Shown here: in pieces, positions 19,201-26,600 of the stretch
Layout of the letters: each line of letters starts with the position of its first letter
Numbering within the stretch: position 1 is the stretch's first letter
NCBI GenBank assembly: GCA_958510875.1
Contig: OY294067.1
Coordinates: 136,183,726 to 136,247,725 of the forward strand
From: Endomychus coccineus
Lineage: Eukaryota > Arthropoda > Insecta > Coleoptera > Endomychidae
Length of the DNA stretch: 64,000 bases
Direction of reading: 5' to 3'
Position numbers and translations under genes: made by a program
Notes under the pieces: model-generated
The model's database searches: none
Seen by the model: the letters and a program-made list of their open reading frames with translations, nothing else
What the model was told of the DNA's origin: nothing

Positions 19201-20807
19201 TACTGTCCGTGGGAAATCCGTCGAAGAATCGTATTATCGTCATTTACGATGGTGCCGATACGTATTCGACGTTGAACCTGTTATTCTCCAAGTTGATCGC
19301 CGAACGAAGATCGTTGGCGACACGATACCAATACGACGATACGGTCGTGGATATAGATGACGATAACGACGATAACAGCGTCGAGGGTAATGATGACGAA
19401 CAAAGGACATCGTACAACGGAACCCGACGAAATATCATCGATGAAAAAGTAATCGAGAAGATGATTATGCAAGGGAAAAGAAACGTACTGAAATTGACCA
19501 CGAACATGCTATATGGGCTGACGAATAAAGAAAACTCGTGCGTATACTCGCCGTCGGTGGCTCTAACTATAACGATTCTATGTAAAATGTTAATTACCGT
19601 GTTGGTGGCGATCATCGAAAACTTGTGTCGACCAGATGTCGCGGCCGCGTTGTACGTCAACATCGATACCGTCATATGTCGCATTCCTAGAACGACGGAA
19701 CCTCGCGTGAGAAGTCTTCTACAAACGACGTTCGACAAGTTCATATATGGTCGCGACCGTCCGCTAAACGACGACGACGATCGAAAGCAGAACGCTAAAA
19801 TAGAACTTCGCACGGTGGCCGTTTACGACGCCATAATGATCGTCAATACTTCATCTCACGTGACCTTTCCAAACATCAAAAACAGAAGGCAGCAGCAGCA
19901 GGAGTTCACGCGAGACAAACGATCGCCGGTAAATTCCTACGATCTGTATAGAATTGACATCAAGTGTGGTTGCATCGTTACCAGTCAGTACGATTGTAAC
20001 GATTTCGACGCTGACAACGATACCGATAATCGTCGTGACGGATTCGATTCGTCTCATGCTAACCCCGAGTATATTCCACACGCTATATTACGAGTATTTA
20101 CTTTCATATGTGATTGGGTGTACTTTTCCGAGCGAGATTATGATAACAAGGCAATCAAAAACATCGAACCGATTCTACGTGAATTACTAAAGAAAATCTA
20201 CGCGTATTTATTCTCGCTCCCAGAACAAGAACAATTCGTCGTGGTTGCTCAACGTTGTAACACCTACGATGGACTCACAGACGACGAAAACGTACCGTCG
20301 AAAAACGATAGGTCGTTCGTAGATATCGGCTGTGATAGAATAGTTAAGGACGCAGCACATGATCTGTTCGTAAACGATGATACTGCGGCAGCATCTAGCA
20401 GCGAATTTGTCTACATGTGGCCGATATTGATTTTACAGACAGATTCTCCTACGAATCGCGATGGGGCAGCTAGGAACAACACCGCTCACGCCGCTGCCAA
20501 CAATCCGCAATTGGCCGGCGAATTTGGAAAATTCGACTTCGAGAAGATAGGTTCACGTAACAACAAACTGACCAACAACATATCCACAACGGTCACCGAA
20601 GAAAACGTTACCGTTAATTATTATTTCTTTCTCAAAATGTACCGAAAATTCATATATCAAATTTTTTGTCAATCGAATATCGTTCACAAATATATGACTA
20701 CCAAAGGTAATAATTCCGAACGACGTTCGTTCAGTCGTATCTTCGACACTCTGTTGTTGCATACATTTATTGATGCATGTTTTATACACAAACAAAATAA
20801 AGAGTAA
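16269..20807 (+). CDS. Family B DNA polymerase homologue with degenerate active sites
   Basis: This 1512-aa protein aligns by eye with family B polymerases. Motif B is clear (K-L-T-T-N-M-L-Y-G, K near 1075, Y near 1082). Motif A reads NFTSAYGSI (N822) where DFxSLYPSI is expected. Motif C reads YVNIDTV (N1131, D1133) where YGDTDS is expected. The KKRY-type motif after C is missing (VNTSSHV). In the exonuclease domain, Exo I appears as RIDGG near 364 (Asp kept, Glu lost) and Exo II as GYDMYRTVW near 502 (Asp lost), while Exo III YIWSD near 628 keeps its Asp. Several key metal ligands are therefore absent, yet the frame is fully open, so the protein is probably selected for. It may be a structural paralogue of an active polymerase elsewhere, or a polymerase with unusual chemistry. 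Asp runs near 118 and 955 are insertions. The start could be 16269 or 16278. Confidence 0.82.
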   Translation: MCAMSTDVYPKKDDNDEETISDEDYDTWNIDDIDRQQIDHSTLHYMLDVSLDSNYNTKKNTFDIKFIDGELKLKRLTLAAVNVPIYVMISSECVTDKVRRSTRGGIADCDKDKDDDDDDDDDNDDDGLSPFDIVRIKCARLEKILRNLFRPFKCSLKNTGLSMHALNSSLYELLIRHKPHYRHGILFRLDILASLADDGGDGDPSASKKPFDGGKTSRSKLDADHEDRIKYRPSTLPERSRVLKFLLENAMTHADLYAISSLNEDPRQVFRYNLLTNMIEDYNDGGLPIVEYEFHRMDNALPLHAITESIISRSPHFWAYWTHNGYIFKNCQADDVNSQRRRALCQKNELCQPLLHLPTCVVRIDGGRAGGHGKYLSPIDTICVLSLVPKIVETTAATVTTSRHPRRKHNSYFVYVYSRKPPGAECDDGDDDDDDTSEFYKRTLCNLVEKLYGKNSRRCGNVSDVCIEFLRFDSESIMLTKFVAEMSKICLIPSDVTLHTLVGYDMYRTVWLPIMGRLMDLKLFDVMGEFISMNVFSVQPSFDSNSMTFDLNVSLPMLLPTHFDRTVDMVRFDSECLLRDVRYPKEAAEEYRKIFRKRDSEKSTESTAVENGWIDLIKTVFEVTVLEYIWSDFDVRKFMLFVSELLNTSIGDVFGYSVDGNYDGALLLSSSASSYKTCRAFRNRIVRHLQNFVHYECLRYGRYESKSFLSNIIDNYRGNVFSSVPCLLSASSKNRNVDDAAAAAAATTTTRRYRFDELTKTYNKCAKQKGEIMDVFLAEQRLCTPPVWNRKNSPIRGLRTLHFGRQGLWTDGDGKYTYIEMNFTSAYGSIGSVYNVSFENTAVLPVQWLLTSLGLREIPDGLDNNGADDVRSNDPFAGVARRYGRCENSDQHCHYLFDMMFVSNAKRDRYMVNSKYFRLFYYDSDNLSEDSKNDTKSEFINLLRRARTLISKDDEDDDDDDDDDVQISGFEITRLKQILSVGNPSKNRIIVIYDGADTYSTLNLLFSKLIAERRSLATRYQYDDTVVDIDDDNDDNSVEGNDDEQRTSYNGTRRNIIDEKVIEKMIMQGKRNVLKLTTNMLYGLTNKENSCVYSPSVALTITILCKMLITVLVAIIENLCRPDVAAALYVNIDTVICRIPRTTEPRVRSLLQTTFDKFIYGRDRPLNDDDDRKQNAKIELRTVAVYDAIMIVNTSSHVTFPNIKNRRQQQQEFTRDKRSPVNSYDLYRIDIKCGCIVTSQYDCNDFDADNDTDNRRDGFDSSHANPEYIPHAILRVFTFICDWVYFSERDYDNKAIKNIEPILRELLKKIYAYLFSLPEQEQFVVVAQRCNTYDGLTDDENVPSKNDRSFVDIGCDRIVKDAAHDLFVNDDTAAASSSEFVYMWPILILQTDSPTNRDGAARNNTAHAAANNPQLAGEFGKFDFEKIGSRNNKLTNNISTTVTEENVTVNYYFFLKMYRKFIYQIFCQSNIVHKYMTTKGNNSERRSFSRIFDTLLLHTFIDACFIHKQNKE

Positions 20808-20914
20808 TAAAATGATTTAAAAATATTTTATTTCACTTTTCACACCATATCCACTACCTCTAACGCCAATGTGATTGGACTGTCATGTTTGCGATAGAAT
20901 ATCAAAAAGCAATG

Positions 20915-22085
20915 TTCCTCGTCATGCGCGCTAGCTCCATCGAGAAACAGTTTTGTCTCGAATGAAATTTGTTGAAACGAAATCTCACCGGTGGATTTCT
21001 TCGAGCTGCAAAATCTTTGAACGTGAATCTCGTTCGAGAAATGAAATCGTAAAATATTTTCTGATGAACAAACTTTGTCCGCCTAGAATCTCTCGTCGAA
21101 CGATTGGTTGTTGAAACGAAATTCCACCGGTGAATTTCTTAGAGCTACAAAAAGTTTGAACGCAACTTCCGTTCTAGGAATGAAACAGTTTTGTCTCGAA
21201 TGAAATTTGTTGAAACGAAATCTCATCGGTGGATTTCTCCGAGCTGCAAAATCTTGGAACGTGAATCTCGTTCGAAAAATGAAATCGTAAAATATTTTCT
21301 GATGAATAAACTTTGTCCGCGTAGAATTTCTCGTCGAACAAATTTCCAAACTCAAAAGTTCCTCGTCATGCGCACTAGCTCCATCGAGAAACAGTTTTGT
21401 CTCGAATGAAATTTGTTGAAAAGAAATCTAATCGGTGGATTTCTCCGAGCTGCAAAATCTTGGAACGTGAATCTCGTTCGAAAAATGAAATCGTAAAATA
21501 TTTTCTGATGAATAAACTTTGTCCGCGTAGAATTTCTCGTCGAACAAATTTCCAAACTCACAAGTTCCTCGTCATGCGCACTAGCTCCATCGAGAAACAG
21601 TTTTGTCTCGAATGAAATTTGTTGAAACGAAATCTCACCGGTGGATTTCTTCGAGCTGCAAAATCTTTGAACGTGAATCTCGTTCGAGAAATGAAATCGT
21701 AAAATATTTTCTGATGAACCAACGTTGTCCCCCTAGAATTTCTCGTCGAACGAATCTCCAAACTTATAAGTTCCTCGTCATGCGTACTAGCATCATCGAG
21801 AAACAGTTTTGTCTCGAATGAAATTTATGAAACGAAATCTCACCGGTGGATTTCTTCGAGCTGTAAAATCTTCGAACGTGAATCTCGTTCGAGAAATGAA
21901 ATCGTAAAATATTTTCTGATGAACCAACGTTGTCCGCCTAGAATTTCTCGTCGAACGAATCTCCAAACTTACAAGTTCCTCGTCATGCGCACTAGCTCTG
22001 TCGAGAAACAGTTTCGTCGCGAGTAAAATTTGTTGGAACGAAATCCATCGGCGGATTTCTTCGAGCTGCAAAAACATTTGCAGTT
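20915..22085. repeat. hr3: palindromic repeat array
   Basis: This array of about six units has the CACCGGTG-centred palindromes (20988, 21130, 21645, 21842 and the variants tcatcggtgg at 21222 and taatcggtgg at 21428). It has the same spacers as hr1 and hr2. A roughly 206-bp unit is repeated almost exactly (landmarks at 21180, 21386 and 21592). It starts about 100 bases after the DNA polymerase homologue's end. ORFs here are repeat translations. Confidence 0.85.
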
Positions 22086-22640
22086 ATGACTCGTCATCAC
22101 GTGACGTAGACGTGACGTATCACGGGGGCAACAAAAATTGTGGAAAGCAACTTTCAGTTCTCGCGAGAAGCTAGCGCCAAGTCTAGACAGTCAAGGGGGC
22201 TCCACGTACCCCCATAGCACCCCTGCACCCCTATATATATAATATATATATATATTATATATATAACCTCCGCGACGGCCTGCTCCTTTTTACTACTACG
22301 TTGTTCTTACTCTGGTCAAGGAGGTTTAGGATCGCGGGCGAGAAGCTTGCTGATTATATAGTTAATTTGGGGTCAGCTGAGTGAATACTCGATTCTCATT
22401 GGACTAGAGCCAATTGACGTCACGAAAATCCTAAAATCTACTGATTTCTGACGAAAATCACGGTAGAAGGGGTAAAATTTTGATCAGATTCAATTCAGAG
22501 TTCTGAGAGCGAAGTCGATTGAGGTTAGATTGTACAATATCAAACCCACCCCATCCACAGATGTAGTAATTTCATGAAATACATAGGACATCTATGGTAG
22601 ATTTGATACTGTACACGTTGATTGGAAGTTCAAGGGAATT
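22085..22640 (+). promoter_or_regulatory. Conserved TATA/CRE block, copy 3
   Basis: Third copy, same orientation: GTGACGTA twice near 22100-22119, a GGGGGCTCCACGTACCCCC hairpin (22195-22213), a (TA)n palindrome (about 22232-22265), GACGGCCTGCTCC, ATTGG/CCAAT and TGACGTCA near 22416, and the conserved tail to about 22570. It is the cleanest copy for defining the consensus. Confidence 0.65.
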
Positions 22641-23000
22641 CTACCAGATGGCGTTTATCCGCTAACTGTAATAAATTGATGCAACATATCAATAGATGGC
22701 GCTCACTCACTAACTGTAATCAATTGATACAACATATCAATAGATGGCGCTCACTCACTAACTGTAATAAATTGATGCAACATATCAGTAGATGGCGCTC
22801 ACCAAGTTGCCACACCGGAATTATATTACATGTCGAAAGATTGCACTCTTCACGTTACTCCGAAAGAATTGCATTACATTTCGGTATATATGTATCTCTG
22901 AATGCTATGTTCGATTCGAAATCATTCCACTAAATCGCAGTTCATCGAAAAATAGCGTGCGACTCACATGCTTGGTTCCTTGTATCGCTGGATCTATCTT
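22640..23000 (+). repeat. hr3 tail: 48-bp tandem repeats
   Basis: From about 22691 to 22790 a 48-bp unit (ATAGATGGCGCTCACTCACT, then AACTGTAAT-AATTGAT-CAACATATCA) occurs in direct tandem, with degenerate units before and after. The shared hr-tail segment (GTATCGCTGGATCTATCTTC near 22981) follows. No gene is supported. Confidence 0.65.
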
Positions 23001-23070
23001 CACAATTGTACATATTCTTTGGCGAACAAAAATTTTCAGCTAAATTTTGTTATGGAACAACTTCAAAGAT

Positions 23071-23114
23071 GCAAATTCGTATCTCATGACGGTCACGTTG
23101 GTCGTAAATGGTTT
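23071..23114. repeat. Solo terminal repeat of the Fanzor element
   Basis: The bases GCAAATTCGTATCTCATGAC, then GGTCACGTTGG and GTAAATGG, match the terminal inverted repeat of the two Fanzor elements (for example 63125-63166). The element tip, normally GGG-TTAA, reads GG-TTTAG. No partner end or Fanzor ORF is nearby, so this is probably a relic of an excised or deleted copy, or a recombination scar. Confidence 0.6.
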
Positions 23115-23139
23115 AGATCAAGTTTCGATCATTGTAAGA

Positions 23140-23478
23140 ATGGCCAAATATATCTTGCTACTCATTTGCGTCATCATTTTGAGTTTGACGTGTGTAATGT
23201 CTACCATATACGTCAAACTACATACTTTTTTCGCTATAGGATGCGATCAATTTCGTAACGCCACGCTGTTCAAGTTACGAACGTCGTACATTTCGTCTCG
23301 GAACACTAACGAAAACGATATTATATTTTCCGATTGTGCCGCCTGCACATTGGATAATTTGTCTTCCCTTCGCTCGTATTTCGACACGCAGAGCATGTAC
23401 GATGATACAGTTACAGATTTTCGTACAGCTCTGAAATTGATGTGGAACATTAAAAGCAGAGGAGTTTTTTACGTATAG
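23140..23478 (+). CDS. Small membrane or secreted protein, 112 aa
   Basis: Not recognised by family. The chosen ATG starts a strong hydrophobic N-terminal helix (residues 4-25, ILLLICVIILSLTC), which would be a signal anchor. It is followed by a polar domain with four Cys (including the pair in DCAAC near 64-68), typical of small envelope or secreted proteins. An in-frame upstream ATG at 23047 would add residues encoded by the solo Fanzor terminal repeat and is less likely. The gene lies immediately downstream of hr3, which points at it. TATA-like AT-rich tails follow near 23500. Confidence 0.6.
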   Translation: MAKYILLLICVIILSLTCVMSTIYVKLHTFFAIGCDQFRNATLFKLRTSYISSRNTNENDIIFSDCAACTLDNLSSLRSYFDTQSMYDDTVTDFRTALKLMWNIKSRGVFYV

Positions 23479-23539
23479 TCTACTATCGGGAAGAGAAAAA
23501 ATATATAATAGTAAATATTATTTATTTTATATTCGTATT

Positions 23540-23821
23540 TCAACAAAAAATTAAATTTTCCGGGTTATTCTCGATGTGCCCCAACGCAACTGCCGCACTC
23601 AGGAGATGTTCGGTGGTGGCTCTGCTGGCAACAGCTGGGACTTCTTCGACTCCGATAGCTGCCTGGTGATGGGTGAACTTTTCAAACTCGTCGACGAGAA
23701 AATCCATTTCACCCGCTACACGTCTAGCGGTCGCCTCGTGATTAATATTTACGATCGAACTGACCCATGTGTTGTCCGACTGTCTAACGAATTTTATTCT
23801 GATCTTCTGCTCGTTCGACAT
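23540..23821 (-). CDS. Small protein, tandem-duplicate family, copy A (93 aa)
   Basis: Unknown function. It is clearly paralogous to the gene at 24436-24714: both begin MS-EQ, share the stretch RQSDNTWVSSIV near residues 14-25 and QAAIGVEE in the middle, and end with LGHIEN plus a short tail. The protein is predicted mixed alpha/beta, without a signal peptide. The start at 23821 (ATG) is chosen because the three-codon upstream extension begins with GTG and the paralogue starts at the equivalent Met. It is the downstream member of a duplicated pair with a RING-like gene, and the two pairs share flanking non-coding sequence. Confidence 0.7.
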   Translation of the reverse strand: MSNEQKIRIKFVRQSDNTWVSSIVNINHEATARRVAGEMDFLVDEFEKFTHHQAAIGVEEVPAVASRATTEHLLSAAVALGHIENNPENLIFC

Positions 23822-24042
23822 TTTCACTCGATCGCTATTTATTACACAATTCGATTTTACGTATGTTCACGCGATGATTTTCAAACGATATATGACGACT
23901 AGCATATCCACAAAATATTTATATAGCAATTCGCTACGTTCGGAGGGGCGCGAGATAGTAATTTGAAACGGAAGAAATTGTATCAGATACGGAACTAGTT
24001 TTACATGTATTACTACAATTCGAATCTTCGGTACGAGGACAT

Positions 24043-24420
24043 TCAGAAATACATACTCGATCTATATGTAGGACAAGAAAAAGGTCCACTAAACAGCGAT
24101 CGTTTGATCATAATTTCTCCGTGTGTATAATCTTCGAATTCGTTAGATTCTGTCAGTTGTCGAATGGCCCAACGCCACAAACAAATATCGTGACAATCGT
24201 TAGCGTGTTTGTATCGAGTGACGAGTTTGAGTTTCCACGTGGGAAAAGACGAATCGGCATATATGTCGATACCGCCGCCGTTCGGTCGCATGTTCTTCCA
24301 GCAGATACAACACTTTGAAGATTCGGATTTATTTTGTCCGAGTGAAATATAAAAACAAGAAGAGTATTCTACTCGTAGTTTACTATTGGGAAGAACAAAA
24401 AAATGTATAATAGCTGAAAT
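24043..24420 (-). pseudogene. RING-like gene, copy A, decayed
   Basis: The frame holds a RING-like cysteine pattern starting with KCCICW (near 24320), followed by MRPNGGG, KHANDCHDIC and a C-terminal CPTY. Compared with copy B, two predicted zinc ligands are lost: the Cys of QCKH is Tyr (RYKH), and the last Cys of CPIC is Tyr (CPTY). The frame is open from about 24420 without an ATG before the first Cys pair; the first ATG (24291) lies after it. So the 5' end appears lost at the duplication junction. RING proteins usually act as E3 ubiquitin ligases; this copy is unlikely to fold normally. Confidence 0.6.
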
Positions 24421-24435
24421 CTTTTATTTTATACG

Positions 24436-24714
24436 CTAACGAAAAATAAAATTATTGGAATCGTTTTCTATGTGCCCCAACACAACTGCCGCATTTAGTA
24501 GATGCTGGGTGGTGGCTTCTTCGACTCCAATAGCTGCCTGGTGTGGATCGGACGAAGTAAACCTCTCGAATTGTTGCACCAAATAGTCCAGTTGATTTGT
24601 CACATCCGATATACGTTTAGCGGTCGCCTCGTTGTCGACAGTTACGATGGAACTGACCCACGTGTTGTCTGATTGTCTTCTAAATTTCATACGGAAATGT
24701 TGCTCGGTCGACAT
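24436..24714 (-). CDS. Small protein, tandem-duplicate family, copy B (92 aa)
   Basis: This is the paralogue of the 23540-23821 gene, with the same core (RQSDNTWVSSIV, HQAAIGVEEA, LGHIEN) and a slightly different middle (a two-residue SD insertion). The intact frame starts with ATG. Conservation of both copies suggests they are still functional, in contrast to the adjacent RING-like copies. Upstream is an AT-rich stretch with a TATATAAAT box (about 24801-24809 read on the minus strand). Function unknown. Confidence 0.7.
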   Translation of the reverse strand: MSTEQHFRMKFRRQSDNTWVSSIVTVDNEATAKRISDVTNQLDYLVQQFERFTSSDPHQAAIGVEEATTQHLLNAAVVLGHIENDSNNFIFR

Positions 24715-24916
24715 TTTGTTCGATTACTTTTACTCGATACTATATTACTCGATTTTCTTACCACGACGTTCGAACGATATATGACGGCTGGCATATCCAC
24801 GAAATATTTATATAGTAATTCGCCACGCTCGGTGGGGCGCGAAATAGTAAGTTATGTTTGTATGAAACTGAAGAAATTGTAGCAGATACGAAAGTAGTTT
24901 TACATGTAGACGATGT

Positions 24917-25306
24917 TCAGAAATACATATTCGATCTACATATAGGACAAGAAAAAGATCCACTGAACAACGATCGTTTGATCATAATTTCTCCGTGTGT
25001 ATAATCCTCGAATTCGTTAGATTCTGCCAATTGTCGAATGGCCCAATGCCACAGACAAATATCGTGACAATCGTTAGCGTGTTTACATTGAGTGACGAGT
25101 TTGAGTTTTCACGTGGGAAAAGACGAATCGGCGTAAACGTCGATGCCGCCGCCGTTCGGTCGCATATTTTCCCAGCAGATGCAACACTTTGAAGATTCGG
25201 ATTTAGCTTGTCCGAACGCTTCGTTGGACTCTCTGTCGCAAGGTACGCTCGTTTGAAAGTATGCATATATTGTCGATATTATCGATGAAATCCACGATAA
25301 ATACAT
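24917..25306 (-). pseudogene. RING-like gene, copy B, with internal stop
   Basis: This copy keeps all the RING-like ligands: CCICW, QCKHANDCHDIC and CPICRSN. A TGG codon for Trp in copy A has become TGA here (25109-25111), cutting the frame after about 65 codons; the frame then continues open to its natural stop at 24917. The N-terminal part from the ATG at 25306 includes a short hydrophobic stretch. It could be a recent pseudogene, a sequencing error or stop-codon readthrough. The pair order RING then 93-aa gene is the same as in copy A. Confidence 0.6.
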
Positions 25307-25339
25307 CGTCCGTAATACGTCTTACTGTCGTGAGGGGAA

Positions 25340-25906
25340 TCAACGCAGAAACCAGTAAGCCAGATGGACGTTGGAAACGATCATCGGTATGTCGGGCAAG
25401 TGATGTCGCACGTTCGACACGATGGATCGTAATACTTCTTTTATACATTTCGAGTTATAATGTTCGACGAATACGAGCGTGTACAGGCCGTTGTCGATAG
25501 AATAATTTGTCGACACGCCGATTACGTTCAACCGGCGTAAAATCGAAAGCTTCGGTAAAAATGGCAATATAACTTCGACGTATACGTTCCTTATGTTATC
25601 GTCGTCGTAATCGCGATATCGTGCGGAAAAATCGAACGGTCTCCGATAACAAACGACGTCCACGTCCGAAATCGTGTCCGCAAAAAACGGACAGTATTCT
25701 CCGTACGGAGTGTATCGCATAACGGCGGCGTACACGTGATTTCTTTCGAATATTCGCACGTATCTCGGAAATAAACCGTTTCCGGGATCGCGAATAAAAA
25801 ACGATCTGATTATATAAATTTTATTTACGTGAATACCTCTCAAATAAATGGTTTCCAACTTATCTTCGATCTTTGACAATTTATAGTAATGCGTCGGTGA
25901 TATCAT
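25340..25906 (-). CDS. Unknown protein, 188 aa
   Basis: Not recognised. Intact ATG-started frame of mixed composition, rich in Tyr, Arg and Val. It has no signal peptide and no homopolymer runs apart from DYDDD near residue 98. Predicted beta-rich segments (VYVEVILPFL, LYTLVFVEHY) suggest a globular fold. It is followed leftwards by the duplicated RING/93-aa cluster and preceded by the membrane protein gene 21 bases away, so it may be co-transcribed with that gene. Confidence 0.65.
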   Translation of the reverse strand: MISPTHYYKLSKIEDKLETIYLRGIHVNKIYIIRSFFIRDPGNGLFPRYVRIFERNHVYAAVMRYTPYGEYCPFFADTISDVDVVCYRRPFDFSARYRDYDDDNIRNVYVEVILPFLPKLSILRRLNVIGVSTNYSIDNGLYTLVFVEHYNSKCIKEVLRSIVSNVRHHLPDIPMIVSNVHLAYWFLR

Positions 25907-25927
25907 CCAAAGTCGCGTCTTATCAAT

Positions 25928-26449
25928 TTAAAATTTATGAATCGACGGAGTATCGACGCCGGACGCTCTATCATCTGGTGGTGCGGTCTTGGTCGACGAA
26001 GACGATGCTTGTTGTTGTTGTGTTGTCAGCGGCGAATCCAATAGATACGACCGTAACGCATACTTGAGAATATCTTTTATACGTGTACAAAATTGTTTTC
26101 GTTTGTAATTGGGCAATTCTACGAATGTCCACATTACGGTCGATATAAAAATACAAATAAACACGATCAACGTGACAACGAACAATTTCGAAATGAGATC
26201 CGGAACGAAAAACGACATCGCACAAGCGACCGTTACGCTAACGATAATTTTCAAGGAAGTTATCTCTTTATTCGACATGGGTGCGAATATATATCGATAT
26301 ACATCTCCTATATTATCGAGCGACGACGACAACGACGACGACGACGACGCGGTCGTTCGTGATTGTTGTTGTTGCGAATCGGAAGATGACGACGACGACG
26401 ACGACGGCGACCGACTTTCACCTTCTTGTTTCAGGTTCGATGTCGACAT
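25928..26449 (-). CDS. Two-pass membrane protein, 173 aa
   Basis: Unknown. The chosen start (ATG 26449, MSTSNL) leads into a Ser/Gln-rich N-terminus (residues 12-50), then two adjacent hydrophobic helices (about residues 67-85 and 89-107) and a basic, then Ser/Thr/Gln-rich tail. The frame is open upstream to 26560, but that start is GTG-type and would run into the divergent promoter of the XRN-like gene. A two-helix hairpin suggests an ER, nuclear-membrane or virion-envelope protein. Gln and Ser runs are microsatellite-encoded. Confidence 0.65.
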   Translation of the reverse strand: MSTSNLKQEGESRSPSSSSSSSSDSQQQQSRTTASSSSSLSSSLDNIGDVYRYIFAPMSNKEITSLKIIVSVTVACAMSFFVPDLISKLFVVTLIVFICIFISTVMWTFVELPNYKRKQFCTRIKDILKYALRSYLLDSPLTTQQQQASSSSTKTAPPDDRASGVDTPSIHKF

Positions 26450-26522
26450 TATATTACTTATAATAGTACGGGGTGTTGTGCTGTCGTCGATTCGACCAAC
26501 GACGAAATCGACCCAAACTTGG

Positions 26523-26557
26523 GATAAATAAAAAGTTTCCCGTCCGTTTGGATCAGT
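26523..26557 (+). promoter_or_regulatory. TATA + TCAGTC promoter of first XRN-like gene
   Basis: ATAAATAAAA at 26524-26533 is followed about 20-28 bases later by ATCAGTC (26552-26558), the same initiator type as at the other XRN-like genes. The ATG at 26601 is about 45 bases downstream. Confidence 0.5.
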
Positions 26558-26600
26558 CAAAGTCTGATCGCCGGTGTGCAGTCTCGGTAATTATCCAACA

